DNA of 64,000 nucleotides from Sambucus nigra (GCA_949130495.1 OX422211.1:397479049-397543048), one strand, 5' to 3'. Counted from the stretch's first letter, positions 1 through 12,310 are shown. Translations and numbers: made by a program. The notes: generated by a model not told the origin, from the letters alone.

Positions 1-2045
1 ATTCCTTCTTATTTAACCGTATATTTTCACATCATAAATATACAATACAAGCACCCAAAGGCTAAGCTGCGGTGCACACATACTCTGCTATCCACCCCGG
101 TATATCACGTACATAAGGGTCACGCATTCCGAATCTCTCAGGAATCGTTCAGATAACAACATCACAAATAGTGGAGGCGAACACAGTCACCATCACATGG
201 GTCACGCACATACCTACGCTCCCATGATCAGCAAACTTATTAACATCCCAATAAGTCCTTCAATGACCTATGTTCATCGAGGTAACCAATCTAAATCCGG
301 GCAACACAAGGATAATAAGGCCCTAAGCGAACGTAAACCTCCCGTGATAGCAAGTATGGTAGGTATGTCATACACATAAAATTTTATACTAAGCATTCAC
401 ACATCTTAGATATCTCAATATTAATAAAGGTATACTCTATATTATTATACCATTATTCCCATTTCTTATATTTCAAGTATCCCGATAATATAGAAATTAA
501 ATTGCCGACACGTCTCACGTCATAGTTTCTTAAACTTAAAACCTATCTCAAATAGACTATTAAGTTCCCATTATTCCCGCATATAACATCTTTATACGCA
601 AGGTCTTTACTTCTGCCCCAAACCTTATTTCATCAAATTATTCAAATTTGCACTATTAACCCAAATATTATCTCACATAACGAATTTCATTAAATTAGAA
701 TAATTCCTCAAATTGAATTCCAATTAAGGTCCAACCTCATAATCATGTCTACTGGTCTTCCTTAAGGTTAAGGGTATTCACAAGGTCTCCAATAATATCA
801 TTCAAGGATTAACACCATTAAAATTTAATTAAGGAAAAACTTTACTCAATCTGAGAAGGTCGATCGATCGACCTTTACCTTCGATCGATCGATGGTGGTC
901 GATCGATCGACTGAAGAACATCGATCGATCGAACGCACCAGGTCTGGTTACGGATTGCTTCGTTTTGCAGTTACCAATTCGTCCCAAAACACCATTTTTA
1001 AGCATGAAACTCCAAGGTAAGGTTACAACAACATCATACTATCATCCTACAACAGTATTAACATTCTAAAACTCATAATTCATCCTTTAAAGGCTTTGTT
1101 TAGATCAAAACTACATAAAGATTTCCAGATTTCTTCCTCATTCAAGAACATCAATAAACTACTTCTAAATTCCATTTTTAGATCATCAATGGTTCTGTTT
1201 AGAACATAAATTTCGTCCAGAATATTACTACATGCAATCCCTAACATAATTCCAAGATTTTAACTTCCAATTTATGGGTCTAAATCATCTCCAAAAATTA
1301 ATTTCGAAAATTCCTAAACATGGAAAAACATAGCTTGAATCAAATGAATTTAAACCACTTGCCTTAATCTTTTTCTGAATTTGGTGTTGAATCTTGAAAG
1401 CTAAGTTGTTCTCCCTCTCTCTTTCTGCAGAATTCTCTTCCTTCTCTCTCTCTCTCTACAAGTTCTTCCCAAGGTTGAAGACAATGGAGGTGTGTTTGGT
1501 TTTTGGTAAGTTGGAACTATATTTCAACTTCTCCCGTAGCCCATATAGTCTCCTAGTGTAGTTAGTGGGTTTAGTGGGTTAAAGAAGAAGTCAGATTTCT
1601 ATTTCCAATTTTCGTCACTTTTAATTCCCAAATTTCTGAAATTACTAAAATGCCCCTATAAGTTACCGGTATGGCCCAAAAATGCCCCGGGACCCAAACT
1701 TAACCCCCGACTAGTGTTTTCTGACTATCTCGACCCTTCCGGACGCGTTGGTACACTCAAAATGACCATACGGTTAATGGAACTAAAATTCACTTTTTAA
1801 TTAAAATAATAAAATACCATGACGAGGCGGTCACACGCATCTCAATAAAATTCCCAAATTGCCGTATATAAATCTCACGACAATTTCAATATTACCAATA
1901 TTCATATAATGCCAAGTATGCACATTATAATTAAATACTAACTCACATCTCGTTAATATTTTTATCCGGATTAATTTCCAATTAATAAACATTTAATTCA
2001 ATTAATCCCCAAAAATAATTATCACAGAAAATACGGGGTATTACA
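1..2045 (-). repeat. Partial Ty3/gypsy long terminal repeat (copy A)
   Basis: Read on the minus strand the segment begins TGTAATACCCCG at 2045, the typical start of long plant gypsy LTRs, and runs off the left edge. It is a diverged relative of the gypsy D LTRs at 35384-38524 and 42859-45890. It shares the 'cgggcatactct(a/g)ctatcca' block near 60-110, the C-rich block near 1670-1760 with 'ctatctcgacccttccggacgcgttgg', and the terminal AT-rich block. A cluster of CGATCGATCGA words lies about 1.1 kb from the LTR start, as in D. No coding potential is visible. The other end and the target-site duplication are outside the window. Confidence 0.75.
860..932. repeat. CGATCGATCGA word cluster in LTR copy A
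   Basis: Four to five copies of the self-complementary word CGATCGATCGA are separated by 8-15 bp unrelated spacers. The equivalent position in both D LTRs holds a cluster of the same word with different spacing and copy number. Confidence 0.85.
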
Positions 2046-2330
2046 CGACATCGTTCGAACGAGATCAGCATGTCGCTAGAATGAAGGACGGGTGTCACTC
2101 GAACGAGATCGCGCGACATGCCTATCTCGCGTGAACGACAGTGCTATGTCGTTTGAACGACCTCGTCGACCGAGGCACTTTGCTTCTACACTTAGAAAAT
2201 TTTTTGCTTTTGATAAAAAATATTTCAGACTTCAAATTTTTTTTAAAAGAACTTCCCAAATATTTATGCAAATATAAACAACTCCAATAAATTATTTTAC
2301 CAATATTGCGTAGTGGAGTAGTGGGAATGA
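2046..2330. repeat. Fragment rich in CGTTCGAACGA-type words
   Basis: Starting at the LTR edge, 2046-2165 contains 'cgttcgaacgagatc', 'actcgaacgagatc', 'tctcgcgtgaacgac' and 'tcgtttgaacgac'. This is the same vocabulary as the copia-type LTRs at 11508-11590 and 16787-16870. Outside the words it does not align well with those LTRs, so I treat it as a fragment of a related element. The short open frames on both strands here are compositional by-products. Confidence 0.5.
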
Positions 2331-3120
2331 GCTGAGCAGCACGTCGCATGTAGCATGATGCACGTGTGAAGATGGTGGATCCATGGATTCGGATCAAGGC
2401 CGTCGTGGATGATCGTGTTGACGTGCCGATTGTAGTGGTATCAGACATAAATACTATGATCTAGGGAAAATAGAAAATTCCTAGATTCTACCCTGGACAT
2501 TTATAAAATCATGTCCTTACATTTGTGAAAAATTGATTTCGGCACAAATTGAGTGGGATGATGTTAAATTGGTGACGAATTAATAATATTTGTCATCAAA
2601 TAATCATTAAAATTTTGGCGCTACTGTTCTCGCCCGCTAAGAAGTTCTACTTATCTATTCGTGACAAAATTAATGTACATTTAATGATAAATACGTTTAT
2701 AAAAAAAAAAATTAATTGCTGACAAAAAAAATCCGTCACTTATTACTAAAACATTACAAAATTATTTCAGATACCCAATATTGTAAACCCTAAAATCATG
2801 CCCCTAAAAATCACTCTCCGTCACCCTCAACAACCGAATAGATTTTTGGCCATTGCATTGGAATCATCCCCCCCCCCAACCATCACAACAGACTCAAAAC
2901 CCTCAATGTCGTCGTTCTCAACGTCGTCCCCCCCAGAACCCTCAAAGGTACCTAATCGTTTCTTTTTCTCTCTTTAAGAATCATCTTCCCCAAAGGTTAT
3001 TATATAATCTGCTAGATAATAGGGAATGTTACTGTCATGTGGGTGTGTGGGTGTATCAGGCCTGTATTGATGGGTTGGTCAGTGACGCGATGATAAATGT
3101 GTCTAGTGTTCGTGCTATTT
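2331..3120. other. No gene recognised; AT-rich with a C homopolymer
   Basis: There are no coding or RNA features I can support. 2540-2770 is AT-rich with repeated 'gtgacaaa/ttgctgacaaa'-like words, which may be a decayed DNA transposon end. A run of ten C residues lies at about 2869. The 89-codon frame starting at 2853 is low-complexity and has no recognisable domain. Confidence 0.5.
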
Positions 3121-3501
3121 AGGCTCAAGTGCAGGCATGTCGCTCAAGTAATAATCCGATAAGTCGGGTATCGATCCTCAGGACAATAGGACGAACGAAG
3201 TCGTAACGACGTTGGAAAGACGAAGGTAAACTAACTTTGACTTCTAAAAAGAACGAAAAGGTGATTTGAATTGGGAAACAACTACAACTAGATGCAATTT
3301 TTGGAAAAAGATTAATTAATGGAATTACAAAAAAAAATATAACTACTCTAAACTAACGAAAAGACTGATGATGATTTAAATAAAACTTTACTTATGAGAT
3401 GAGAAAGATAGGTCGGGTTACAATCCCCCACACCCTAGTAATTCACTTCTTAGGAAACTATATTCATAATTCAAGCTTTAAATGAATCTGACTTTTTAAT
3501 A

Positions 3502-3660
3502 CTCCTAAGTATTACATATATGAGGGATCGTAGCCCGCACAGTATGTAAGCAAAGTTGAATTAAAATTCGGTCTTTATTTCTCCTAAGTATTATACATAT
3601 GAGGGATCGTAGCCCGCACAGTATGTAAGCAAAGGTTGAATTAAAGTCGTATCGTATGAA
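3502..3660. repeat. Tandem duplication of about 79 bp inside the LTR
   Basis: The block 'ctcctaagtatta..catatgagggatcgtagcccgcacag' occurs at 3502 and again at 3581 with a few substitutions. It is a direct tandem duplication private to this LTR. Confidence 0.85.
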
Positions 3661-4154
3661 CTACGATACAATTCATCTAAGGTTTTAATTCCAAATTTTA
3701 TTTCCACTATCGTGAATTACATCGGGTGGGGTTCATTTACCCCAGCCGTTGAAAACTTAGCCGTACATATCAAAACTAGAAGAAAACATGGTTTTAATGA
3801 AAGAAAACATTTTTACTAATGAATGAAGATGAAGAAGAATGGAATTACTTTTAGAGAAGTCTACTGCAATAATGAAAGCAAGAATTAGAATGGTATTACT
3901 TGAATTGCAAAACTGGAATCAAAACTAGGGTTCCTTTGTTGTTGTCTTCTCTAAACTAATTACAATGATTCCCTAATGAATTAGAAGCCTCCTCAATGTC
4001 TGGGAGGTGTTTAAAATATATACTATACGATTTATAAGAGTTTCAACCATGCAAGACTCAAATTTTATAAGTGGATAAGTTCAAATTTTCGATACCCGAA
4101 CCTATCCTGTTAAGGGGGTTCGATTTGGTTCCATCTTTGACAGAAGCTTTTCCT

Positions 4155-4316
4155 TGAATAGGTTCGGTTTGTTTTTCTTTCTCTTCGGTTCGGTTCTTCC
4201 AATATAGGATCGGTTCGTTTTTCCTTCTCTTAGGTTCGGTTCCATCTCTTTGTTCTTTAGAGGAGGTTCTTCCATTATAGGATCAATTCGTTTTCCAACA
4301 CATTCGGTTCGGTTCC
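4155..4316. repeat. Cluster of GGTTCGGTTC words in the Athila-family LTR
   Basis: Several copies of (T)CGGTTCGGTTC or GGTTCGGTT are spaced 20-45 bp apart, with 'cttccaatataggatc' and 'cttccattataggatc' repeated between them. They lie about 250-410 bp from the LTR start. The plus-strand copy has a weaker GGTTCG/CGAACC cluster at 52425-52462, about 440-480 bp from its start. Confidence 0.65.
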
Positions 4317-4599
4317 ATCTTTTCAGGAACTTTTACTCCTTTGTATGTTTTGAAGATTTATAACTTTTAGTCCTGAAATCGGATTAGGATGTCGATCCTT
4401 CCTAAGAACTGAATACCTGAAAAATAGATAGGAAATACATGAAACTCGGCATACTAATTAGAAAATGTTGAAATCAATGCTATAAGATAAATCCACTCGA
4501 ATTACACTTTATGGAGAGATAAAAGCCTCTAAATTAAGGGGATATATGGGAAGAATTTATGCCTAATCAGTCAAAATTCAGTATACTAAGGATTTATCT

Positions 4600-6480
4600 T
4601 GTTAAGGTAGGATCATGGTCAATTTCATAGCAAGGATTTGTTGATTGGAGGTTTGATCACTTATCATAGACTAAAAACTTTGTTATCAGCACTGATCGGA
4701 AGATCATTACGTGGCGAGCTTTGAGTCAGTTATTTTGTTGTATTTGAGAAAAGAGGGTATATGGTATTTCCATTTGAATTATTTACCTTTTAGGTTGGTT
4801 CATTTTGTAACTAGTCTATTGTGGAATTATTTCTTGTCAGGGTGAAGATCTCTTTTTGAACTTTCTGCTTTGCATTCTTTTTCCCTGCATCACCCTTTCT
4901 TACTCTCTTAGGATTAGGTGCAGGTGTGTTGGACATATTCTAACATTTGGTTGTAAGAGGGGTTTGAACTGGATTGGACAAAATCATGTTAGCTTTATGA
5001 ATAAGTGGGAGAAGATACTTATGTTGAGAGAAAAATAGACCACCTAAGAAGGGAATAACTTGAATACTGAGAAAGTAATGAAATTTCCCTAGGTCTTTGA
5101 GAGGATATCGCAGTGAAGATTAGAGACGATATTAAAGAGAATGTGCGTGTTACTTCTTGCAACGATGATATCATCAACATAGAGGAGTAAAACAATAGTT
5201 CATTCAGGATAATGGTGTATAAAAATAGAGGAGACTGCTTGGCTATAAAAGAATCCTAAATGGAGAAGATGGTGACTAAACCCATCAAACCGGGTCGTGG
5301 GTGCTTAGTTGAGACCCTAGATGACCTTGTGGAGAATACATACATAATTAGGAAAGAGAGGATGTAAAAATCCAAGTGGATGTTGCATGTAAACTCCTTG
5401 GAATTTTTGACATCAAGTTATTTAATAGGACACTTTCTAGACACTGCTATAGACAGAACAATTTGAATTGTAGAGGGTTTAATAAATGAGCTAAAAGTTT
5501 CACTAAAATTGACTCCCTCAATTTAGTTAATCCATTTTAGCCACCAAACGAGACTTATATTTTTCAAGTGTACTATAGGCTTTAAGTTTTGTTTTGGAGA
5601 CCCATTTGGAGCAAATAACATGCATGTTGGGTTGTGTGGGACGGAGGTCCAAGTGTGACTTTTACGTAAGGCAGTGAGCTCCTCTTACACCGTCTTAAGC
5701 CAAGACGATTGAGATAAATGTTGGTGTACTCTAGAAGGTTCACGAATAATAGTGGCAGTTTAAGTGCAATACGTTATATGAGAGGAAAATAGTTAGCCTT
5801 GGATCGTATGTTCATAGGATGAGAGTTATGGGTAGGTAAAGAAGTAGTGGATGGAGAAATGGGTAACTCACTAGTTAAGGTAATGATGTGAGGATCATGA
5901 CTAAATATGAATGGACAATAGTATTATTATGGTGACAATATAGTTAAGAAATGAGGCGTTTGTGATCATGGGAAGACGATAATTTAGGTGAGGAGGAATG
6001 GTCATTTCTGGAGGGGTTATGGGTTGTAAGTGAGAAAGAATACTCGGTTTCTAAAGTAGTGATAGGAGTGTGATTTAGGAATGAGGAAATGAGATGAGTT
6101 GGAGTGGTACGCTAATGAGGTTGATCGGCATGGTCAGGGAAGGTACTAGGTGGTTGGGATAGTGAATAAAAAAATCTTTAGAGGAAGTGAAGTCAGTGTC
6201 ATGGGACGGATTTGTCATGGAATTTGAGGAAGTGGTATGGAGAAGAATACTCTCATCAAAAACCACATGTCGGGAAATAAATACTCTCTTTATTCATGGT
6301 CGGTAACATTTGTATCCCTTATGCAGTAGCTAACAAAGACACAGGGATAGGACTTAGGTTGGAATTTGTTTTAGGTTTTAGTACATAGGTAAGGGAAGTA
6401 CCTACACCCAAATACTCTTAGAGTTGAGTAGTTGGGATATGCACCAAATAGTTTGAAGAAAGGTGATACGCACCAAAAAG
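4600..6480 (-). pseudogene. Ty1/copia pol remnant (reverse transcriptase)
   Basis: The minus strand encodes broken pieces of a copia polyprotein. Near 5600 a stretch resembles the conserved 'CKWVFKTK' motif, here '(C)SKWVSKTK', followed by 'KSRLVAK' near 5545. The reverse transcriptase catalytic box YVDDIIV is at 5161-5181. Many stops and shifts lie between, for example immediately after the '(R)LVAK' motif. The region above about 5650 is too decayed to assign, though it would correspond to integrase by family gene order (gag-PR-IN-RT-RH). No LTRs of this element were found. It is a non-functional fossil, and the surrounding short plus-strand frames are shadows. Confidence 0.75.
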
Positions 6481-6709
6481 TGTCAAAATTATTTCCCAAA
6501 CATACGTGTTTTAATTGCTATTTCTCGTTAAAGTTGGCCTTATGCATGTATTTTTTTATCTTCTAGGTTAATTTGCATTTGTTGTTTCAAACGGATTATA
6601 TAAAGGAAAATGTGGAAATGATGTAGTCAAACATGCCTAAACCCAATCCCGTACCAAATACCCAAGCCCAAAACTATTTCTCAGGCCTTCCTGAGCCTTC
6701 CAAATTTTG

Positions 6710-6712
<3 letters not shown>

Positions 6713-6746
<34 letters not shown>
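6713..6746. repeat. (GT)n microsatellite
   Basis: About 17 uninterrupted GT units, with further short GT tracts at 6860-6885. Confidence 0.95.
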
Positions 6747-6748
<2 letters not shown>

Positions 6749-6759
6749 TCTTAAGATTA

Positions 6760-7860
6760 TTATTTTTAGTATAGAGTATTTTATATTTTTTGGGTCATTT
6801 TCTTTTTATTATGATATTTACTTTGTGTGTTTTATTATTTTATGTGATTCTAATATAGTGTGAGTGTGTATGTGTGTGTGTCTATGTCGTAGTATGTTCA
6901 TGTCTGTATATATATAGGTGTGTGTTATAAATATATATTTTTTATTTTATTTTTAGTTTTATGTGTTTTATATTTTAATTTCTCTATTTGAGTCTTTTTA
7001 TCTTTTATATGTCTGTGTTTTAGTTTTTAATATTAGTATATTTTATTTTTATTTTTTATTAATTTGTCTGTGTTGTATATATATATATATATTATGTGTT
7101 TTCTTATATAAAATAAAATACACACCCACATTAACCCCATACACACCCACACACTCTAAATCTTCCCTCACTCATGCCCAATTTATCATACACCCTATAC
7201 ACCTTATACACTCTCTCACCTACATCCTATTTCCGTACACCTTACCCTACACATCTAATAATTTCTCACACCTCATTTTGAAAACCCCCATCGGATTTTC
7301 ATTTTCTCTCAACACTCATCTCTTTCATCTCTCACACTTAGCCAAACTTCTTCCTTTATTAAAATACATAAATAACCATCACCACCTTATACCACCTCTC
7401 AACCTCCTTAACCCACCACAAAGTGACGAAAACCTCCACCTAGCTTAATCAAAACATGAACCCATAACCAATCAACAACACCCAACCACCAAACTTCAAC
7501 CACCCTTAACCCGTGAATCACTTGCTCCACACCCGTAAGCCAGCCCTCTTCTAGACCCAACCACCCTCAACCCATCTCATCCCTCTTTAACCCATTAACC
7601 TATTGAACCTACCTATCCCAAATCGAAAACCACTCTGACCCAGATACCCATCTTGAGAACTACCCTCTACCCCCTCTAATTGAAAACCCATTCACCAACA
7701 CACTAACTTGAACCTCCAATACCCCGACCCACCCCAGCTTCAGCCAAACTCTATCCAACCTACCTAACCTAGGTCCGCATCCACCCAAACCAATCCAAAT
7801 TTCTAACCCAGTACCCCTGCCTAAACCCAAGTCATGTTTTTCTATTCTTACCCATCCTAT
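6760..7860. other. No gene; abrupt strand-composition switch near 7115
   Basis: 6760-7110 is almost all T and A with G and very little C ('ttttattttatttttag' style). From 7115 to 7860 the plus strand becomes A/C-rich with very few G residues ('cccatacacacccacacactc', 'cccaaccaccctcaaccca'). The 161-codon open frame at 6963-7448 spans the switch and is low-complexity, rich in L, I, Y, H, P and T. I regard it as chance. Confidence 0.6.
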
Positions 7861-7948
7861 CTCTTATATCTTGAATATAACCCGTAGCAACATACCTATG
7901 AATATACTCTCTTTTTAAAATAGTATAAAAAATAGTTTTGGAATGATA

Positions 7949-8172
7949 TTTTTTATATGGGTTCACGATATTTCAGTACACCCTTATAAAAAAAAGCAAC
8001 TGAAAATAAAATCTTTTTGTTATTTTTAAAAAATAGGTAAAAAAACTGATAGTTTTTACCCTTTAAAACTGTCAGTTTTTTACCTATTTTTAAAAAATAA
8101 CAAAACACATTATTTTGAGCTGAATATTTTTACAAGGGCACATTAAAATATCATGAACCCATATAAAAAAGG
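7949..8172. mobile_element. Fold-back (MITE-like) element, about 224 bp
   Basis: A near-continuous inverted repeat. The left arm starts 'ttttttatatgggttcacgata', and the right arm ends with its complement 'tatcatgaacccatataaaaaa'. The inner arms 'aaaaataggtaaaaaaactg' and 'cagttttttacctattttt' flank a tiny loop near 8058-8064. It would extrude as a long hairpin. No target-site duplication was identified. Confidence 0.75.
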
Positions 8173-8345
8173 GGCATATACCAAATAGTCCCTCGAACAT
8201 TTTTCAATACACATTTAGTCCAAGTGTTTTTATTTTGTTCCAAAAAGTTTCTCACCACACAAAAACACTAAAAAAAAGGAGCTCCAATGAGGCTCACTGG
8301 AGTCCGGTAGGGGGCGGGAAGTGGAGCGGGGGTACCGCTAGCGCG
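8173..8345. other. Unassigned spacer before gypsy B
   Basis: No gene is visible. The text 'atttagtccaagtg..ttttgttccaaaaag' resembles common non-coding plant repeat sequence. It ends in a GC-rich stretch with 'taccgctagcgcg' directly before the LTR start at 8346. Confidence 0.4.
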
Positions 8346-9074
8346 TGTAATACTCTGAGATTTTTGGGATGATGAATTAATTATTTTTGGGAGATATAAA
8401 TATTATTTTAATTGGAGAATAATTAAATTTGCATTTGAGGTCAAGATTTGAGGATGTTAGAAAGTACTTTGAATGACGTTTTCGGGTCTGCGATTGATTC
8501 CGGAAGGGTCGAGATAGCGGAAATGACTGTACTTGGGTCTTATTTGGGTTTCAAAATATTTTTAAGTTCGTTTGGCTTGAATTAGAGTAACCGAGTCATT
8601 TAAAGTGTGTATTATCATTTAAAGTTGGGTATTTTGGAGATAAGGCTTATTAAGCCTACATGAGAAGCCATTCTCATTTGAGAGAAAGAGAAATCCCTAA
8701 AGAGAGAGAGAGAGAGAGAAGAGGAAAGGAAGAAGAGAAAGAGAAGAAAAGCTTGGAGATTCCGGCCAATTCGTGATTTCGAGGAAGATTCAACCTCTAC
8801 AACATTGAGGAAAGTGATTAAACATGCTAAATGATTCTTGTGCATCTTTTATTTCATGATTTGTGGATAAAAATTGTGGATTTTGGGTTAAATCTTACAT
8901 TTGATATGTATATAATGGATTTGAGGTTATAAATTAGTTGAGATGCGTTATTTGATGAGTTTTAATGTTAGATATATGATTGGGTTGAAGAGAAATGGAG
9001 AGAATATGGTAAATGTGATTTTTGGGAATTTTTTCTTTTGTAGAAAAATAGCCATTCTCGTAGCTTCTGAATAG

Positions 9075-9300
9075 GCCGAATCGATTCGGCCCCCAACCCG
9101 AATCGATTCAAAGTGTTCTAGCTTTCAAGGTCTGAGTGACCGAATCGATTCGGACCCAAAGCCAAATCGATTCGGCCTAAGATTGTTGCCCATGTCTTTT
9201 GGACCGAATCGATTCGCATTGGAGTGAGAATCTATTCGCATTAGAGTGTAAATCGATTTGTTAGGCCGAATCGATTCGGATTGGGCCTGAATCGATTCAG
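9075..9300. repeat. CGAATCGATTCGG palindrome cluster (5' LTR of B)
   Basis: About eight matches or near matches to the palindrome CCGAATCGATTCGG, separated by 10-35 bp spacers. The 3' LTR copy at 20887-21058 has fewer. The segment 'attcgcattggagtgagaatctattcgcattagagtg' is present only here, so the cluster has expanded or contracted since the two LTRs were identical. Confidence 0.88.
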
Positions 9301-10526
9301 AAACAGGGCAGTTTTGGGTGAGGTTTTTCTAGAGCGAGTTTCATCCCGTTTCGTTTGGATTTATCGATTGGGAACCTCTATATAACTTAAGAGAAGTATG
9401 TTTTGGAGACTTTTAGGGAGTTTCCCATATGATAAATTGTTGGGGTCATATTAACTTATTCCGAGAGAATACCGATTGGAGATTATCGTACCGACAAGTG
9501 GGGAAGCTCACTATCGTTGAGATTTCTATTCGGAGATAATTATGGGCTTATAAGAGAGAGGTAGGATGCACTTAGCGATGTTGAATTTTGAATTGAATCA
9601 CAAATGGTATAACGTTAAAGATTCATATGATCGATTGAACCATAATATGGATTGGGAATAACGAATGTTGATCGATGTGCATACGGATATAGAGAATATC
9701 CTCAATGTTAATTGAATTGGGAGATTATTCATACAAATAGAAGTGATGGATGAGTAAATTTCAAGTGAGGGATCGTATCGTGTACATAAAGTGGGAAAGA
9801 GTAAGAGTTAGAAACGGTTTGTATATCGAGAGTAAAATATACTTATATAAATGAAATTATTTCATTTACGCATACAGGCGTAAAAGAGTATGTATACTTA
9901 TATGGCGTGATATATGTACCTTTTGTGATGGTATGCATTTATATGATGTGATAGTGTATGTATATCTAGTGTGTATGATATATATATTTATGTGAAGTAT
10001 ACCCCCTCTATGCTATCATGGGAAGTTGCGCGATGTGGGTGAGGCCCCTGGCTTGAGGAGCAGGAAGCGTATAGTCCCCAGGTCATAACGTCAATTATTA
10101 TTGTGTGAATTTTATTAGGGGTGAGACTTGGTGGGTATGTTTCGTCTCACTTTTGGGGAGGAACTATAACCGCTTCCCATACGTTGCGATTTTATTTTTA
10201 CCAAGGCGGTGTGAGATTTCGACCATTGGTACCCATGATGTTATGTGAGCGATTCCCTGGAAGTTGATAGCATTGAGAAACTGCATCCTCGAGTTATAGC
10301 TCGTTGGGATGGGTATTATTATACTTGTGTGTATAGTATATTACATGTATATGATTATTAGATATCATGTATATGTATCTAGTGTAAGGAGATATGAGAA
10401 TAATCATTGAATCTCATTCCGAGAGATTTTACCTGGACTTAAATTACGATGAGTATAGTAAAGTGAATATGATACGTGTACATTTATATGAGTATATATA
10501 TTTCAATGGGTACCAAGGGCATAATG

Positions 10527-10970
10527 GACCTCAACGACCAGCATTGTCAAGGAGTAGTGTATCGGGTGGGTCCTTTTTTAGATTTCGCTTGCGAGATGTC
10601 CCATGCACGAAACGCAGTGCAATGTTGTGAGGGGGAGAAATTTAGTCCTTAGCACACAAATTTATATATTAGTATATCTCGACAATCGACAGTTCCAAGG
10701 AGTAGTTTATCGGGGGGGTTCCTTATTTGGATTTCGCTTGCGAGACGTCCCACGCACGAAACGTAGTGAAATGTTGAGAATTGGGAATAGATTAATTATT
10801 TATATTAATTAAGTAGTTGGGGTTATATGAGTCATGCATTGAGGACATAATGAATCTCGATAATCAATATTGTCAAGGAGTAGTGTATCGAGGGGATTCC
10901 TTGTTTGGATTTCGCTTGCGAGACGTCCCACGCACGAAACGCAATGCAATATTGAGAATTAGGAGAAGTT
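10527..10970 (+). repeat. Three-unit repeat containing a TTCGCTTGCGAGACG core
   Basis: Three diverged units start near 10527, 10677 and 10856. Each contains 'caaggagtagt(g/t)tatcg', a G-run with 'ttcctt', and 'ttcgcttgcgaga(c/t)gtccca' followed by 'cgcacgaaac'. Spacing is about 150-180 bp. A fourth diverged copy lies at 19735-19800 in the interior of the same element. A fifth, on the minus strand, is at 40568-40650 in gypsy D. Confidence 0.85.
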
Positions 10971-11036
10971 TAGTCCTTAGCATTTAGATGCTAAAAACTT
11001 ATTTATGTCAATAACTAGAATCTGAGAAATTCTAGT

Positions 11037-11041
11037 AAGAG
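11037..11041 (+). other. Target-site duplication AAGAG (left)
   Basis: AAGAG directly precedes the left LTR and recurs at 17589-17593 after the right LTR. This is the 5-bp length made by retrotransposon integrases. Confidence 0.9.
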
Positions 11042-12307
11042 TGTAAGGACATAAATTTTTAATTGAGTCCCTGTATTTTTTTGACTTAATTCTGTGAACA
11101 AAACTTTGTTTGTAATATGTCATAGGGAGATTTTTAATTTGTCACGATCCCCCTTGGTCTATGACGTATTGAAAAAAATTGAAGACGTTGCGGCAAAGCT
11201 TCAAAGATTTAATCATGACGAAGTTTAATTGGTGCAAGTTTAATCGTCTTCAAAGTTAATTGCATTCCGAGAACACTCAGGTATGAATGCATATAATTAA
11301 TGGTGCTCGGAATTATTTTTATAAAAGATAAGGATGTATTTTTATAAAGAAAAATATTTTAAAATGTTTTTAAAAGAGTTTTAACTGTTTACAATACGTT
11401 TTATTTTGATATACTCTAAATAGGGTTTGACTTATTTGGATCTCTTTTAAAAGAGACGTTTTGAACTAAAAGTCAAAAAGTCAAAAGGTCAAACTGACAC
11501 GTCAGCTCATTCAAACGACTTAGGGATCTCGTTCGAACGAGATGCCTATGTCACGTGAACGACATGGCATTGTTGTTCGAATGACACATTTTTTGAGGCG
11601 GCGCTAAATTTTTATTTAAAGCGTGTTTATATCGGAGTTTCAAAGTGTGCATCTCGAAAAAACCGAATACATTCCAGTACGTTGTTTGCATATGTTTTCT
11701 AAGGTTTACAAAGCATAAACACATCCTTAGAAGTTTGCAAAGATCCGAGATATCATTCTTATATGTTTACGTGATCTTGCTGCACCAAAGTTGTTTGTTC
11801 TACACATTGAACATCAAAGGGTTTTGCGGTGAAGAAAAGAGAAGGACTTCTTATTGGACATCGTAGACGAATCAAAGCCATTCCGTGGACACCGAGACAT
11901 ACGTGGGTGCGTGTGTTGTGGATAGGTATCGTGGAAGATGGAATTTCTGCGTGGGCACTATTGAAGAACTCTTGAAGATCAGAAGGAGCGTCCAGACCCG
12001 TGGGGATTGAGTCATTGAGTAAGGCTAATATGTCTTTGTAAAACCATATTCATAGTGATTTCTGGCTTGGGCCGTCCGAGGTTGTTTTCCTATTTTGGGT
12101 TTTTTCCTCGTACATCCGGCGTTGTGAGTATTCTTTACTTTATTTTATTTTCTTTAATCACTAGATGCATGTTTACAATTAATCAAGATAAAATTGGTTT
12201 AAAGTAAGAATTGGGTTTTTCACAACTTGGTTTGGTGCATAGTTAAAAGTTGGATAATTTTCGGAGAAAATTGGTTTTGTTTAAATCACACATATTGGGC
12301 ACTTTCA
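11042..12307 (+). repeat. TR-GAG left (5') LTR
   Basis: It starts TGTAAGGACATAAAT and ends CACTTTCA, 1266 bp. It is nearly collinear with the right LTR along its whole length, with scattered substitutions and small indels. A cluster of TCGTTCGAACGA-type words lies at 11508-11586. The end is set by the primer binding site four bases downstream. Confidence 0.92.
11508..11586. repeat. TCGTTCGAACGA word cluster (left LTR)
   Basis: It reads 'cattcaaacgac', 'tctcgttcgaacgagatg', 'tcacgtgaacgac' and 'gttgttcgaatgaca' in sequence. The right LTR has the same series at 16787-16866 with changed bases. Confidence 0.85.
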
Positions 12308-12310
12308 AAT

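Larger units (their letters stand above)
3121..4569 (-). repeat. Athila-family LTR, minus strand (solo or truncated)
   Basis: This matches the plus-strand LTR at 51984-53451 in order and spacing. On the minus strand it starts TGATTAGGCATAAATTC at 4569 (the other copy has TGATAAGGCATAAAT). It shares the 'atccccttaattta' block and ends near the shared 'ggattattacttgagcgac' block. Its length of about 1.45 kb agrees with about 1.47 kb for the other copy. No Athila interior adjoins on either side and I could not find a target-site duplication, so it is a solo LTR or a fragment. Confidence 0.7.
8346..11041 (+). repeat. Gypsy B 5' LTR, first part
   Basis: It begins TGTAATACTCTGAG, against TGTAATACCCCGAG in the 3' copy at 20137, and is collinear with that copy through 'gggcagttttgggtgag' at about 9305-9322. 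It continues beyond the point where the 3' copy is truncated, and is interrupted at 11041 by the TR-GAG element. It contains a GA-rich microsatellite near 8700, the CGAATCGATTCGG cluster and a three-unit repeat. Confidence 0.88.

Noticed and set aside
6963..7448. 161-codon open frame
   Set aside because: It spans a composition switch, is low-complexity and has no recognisable motif.
7949..8172. Hairpin as a microRNA precursor
   Set aside because: The stem is AT-rich and too long and perfect, typical of a fold-back transposon. Nothing indicates a defined mature miRNA.
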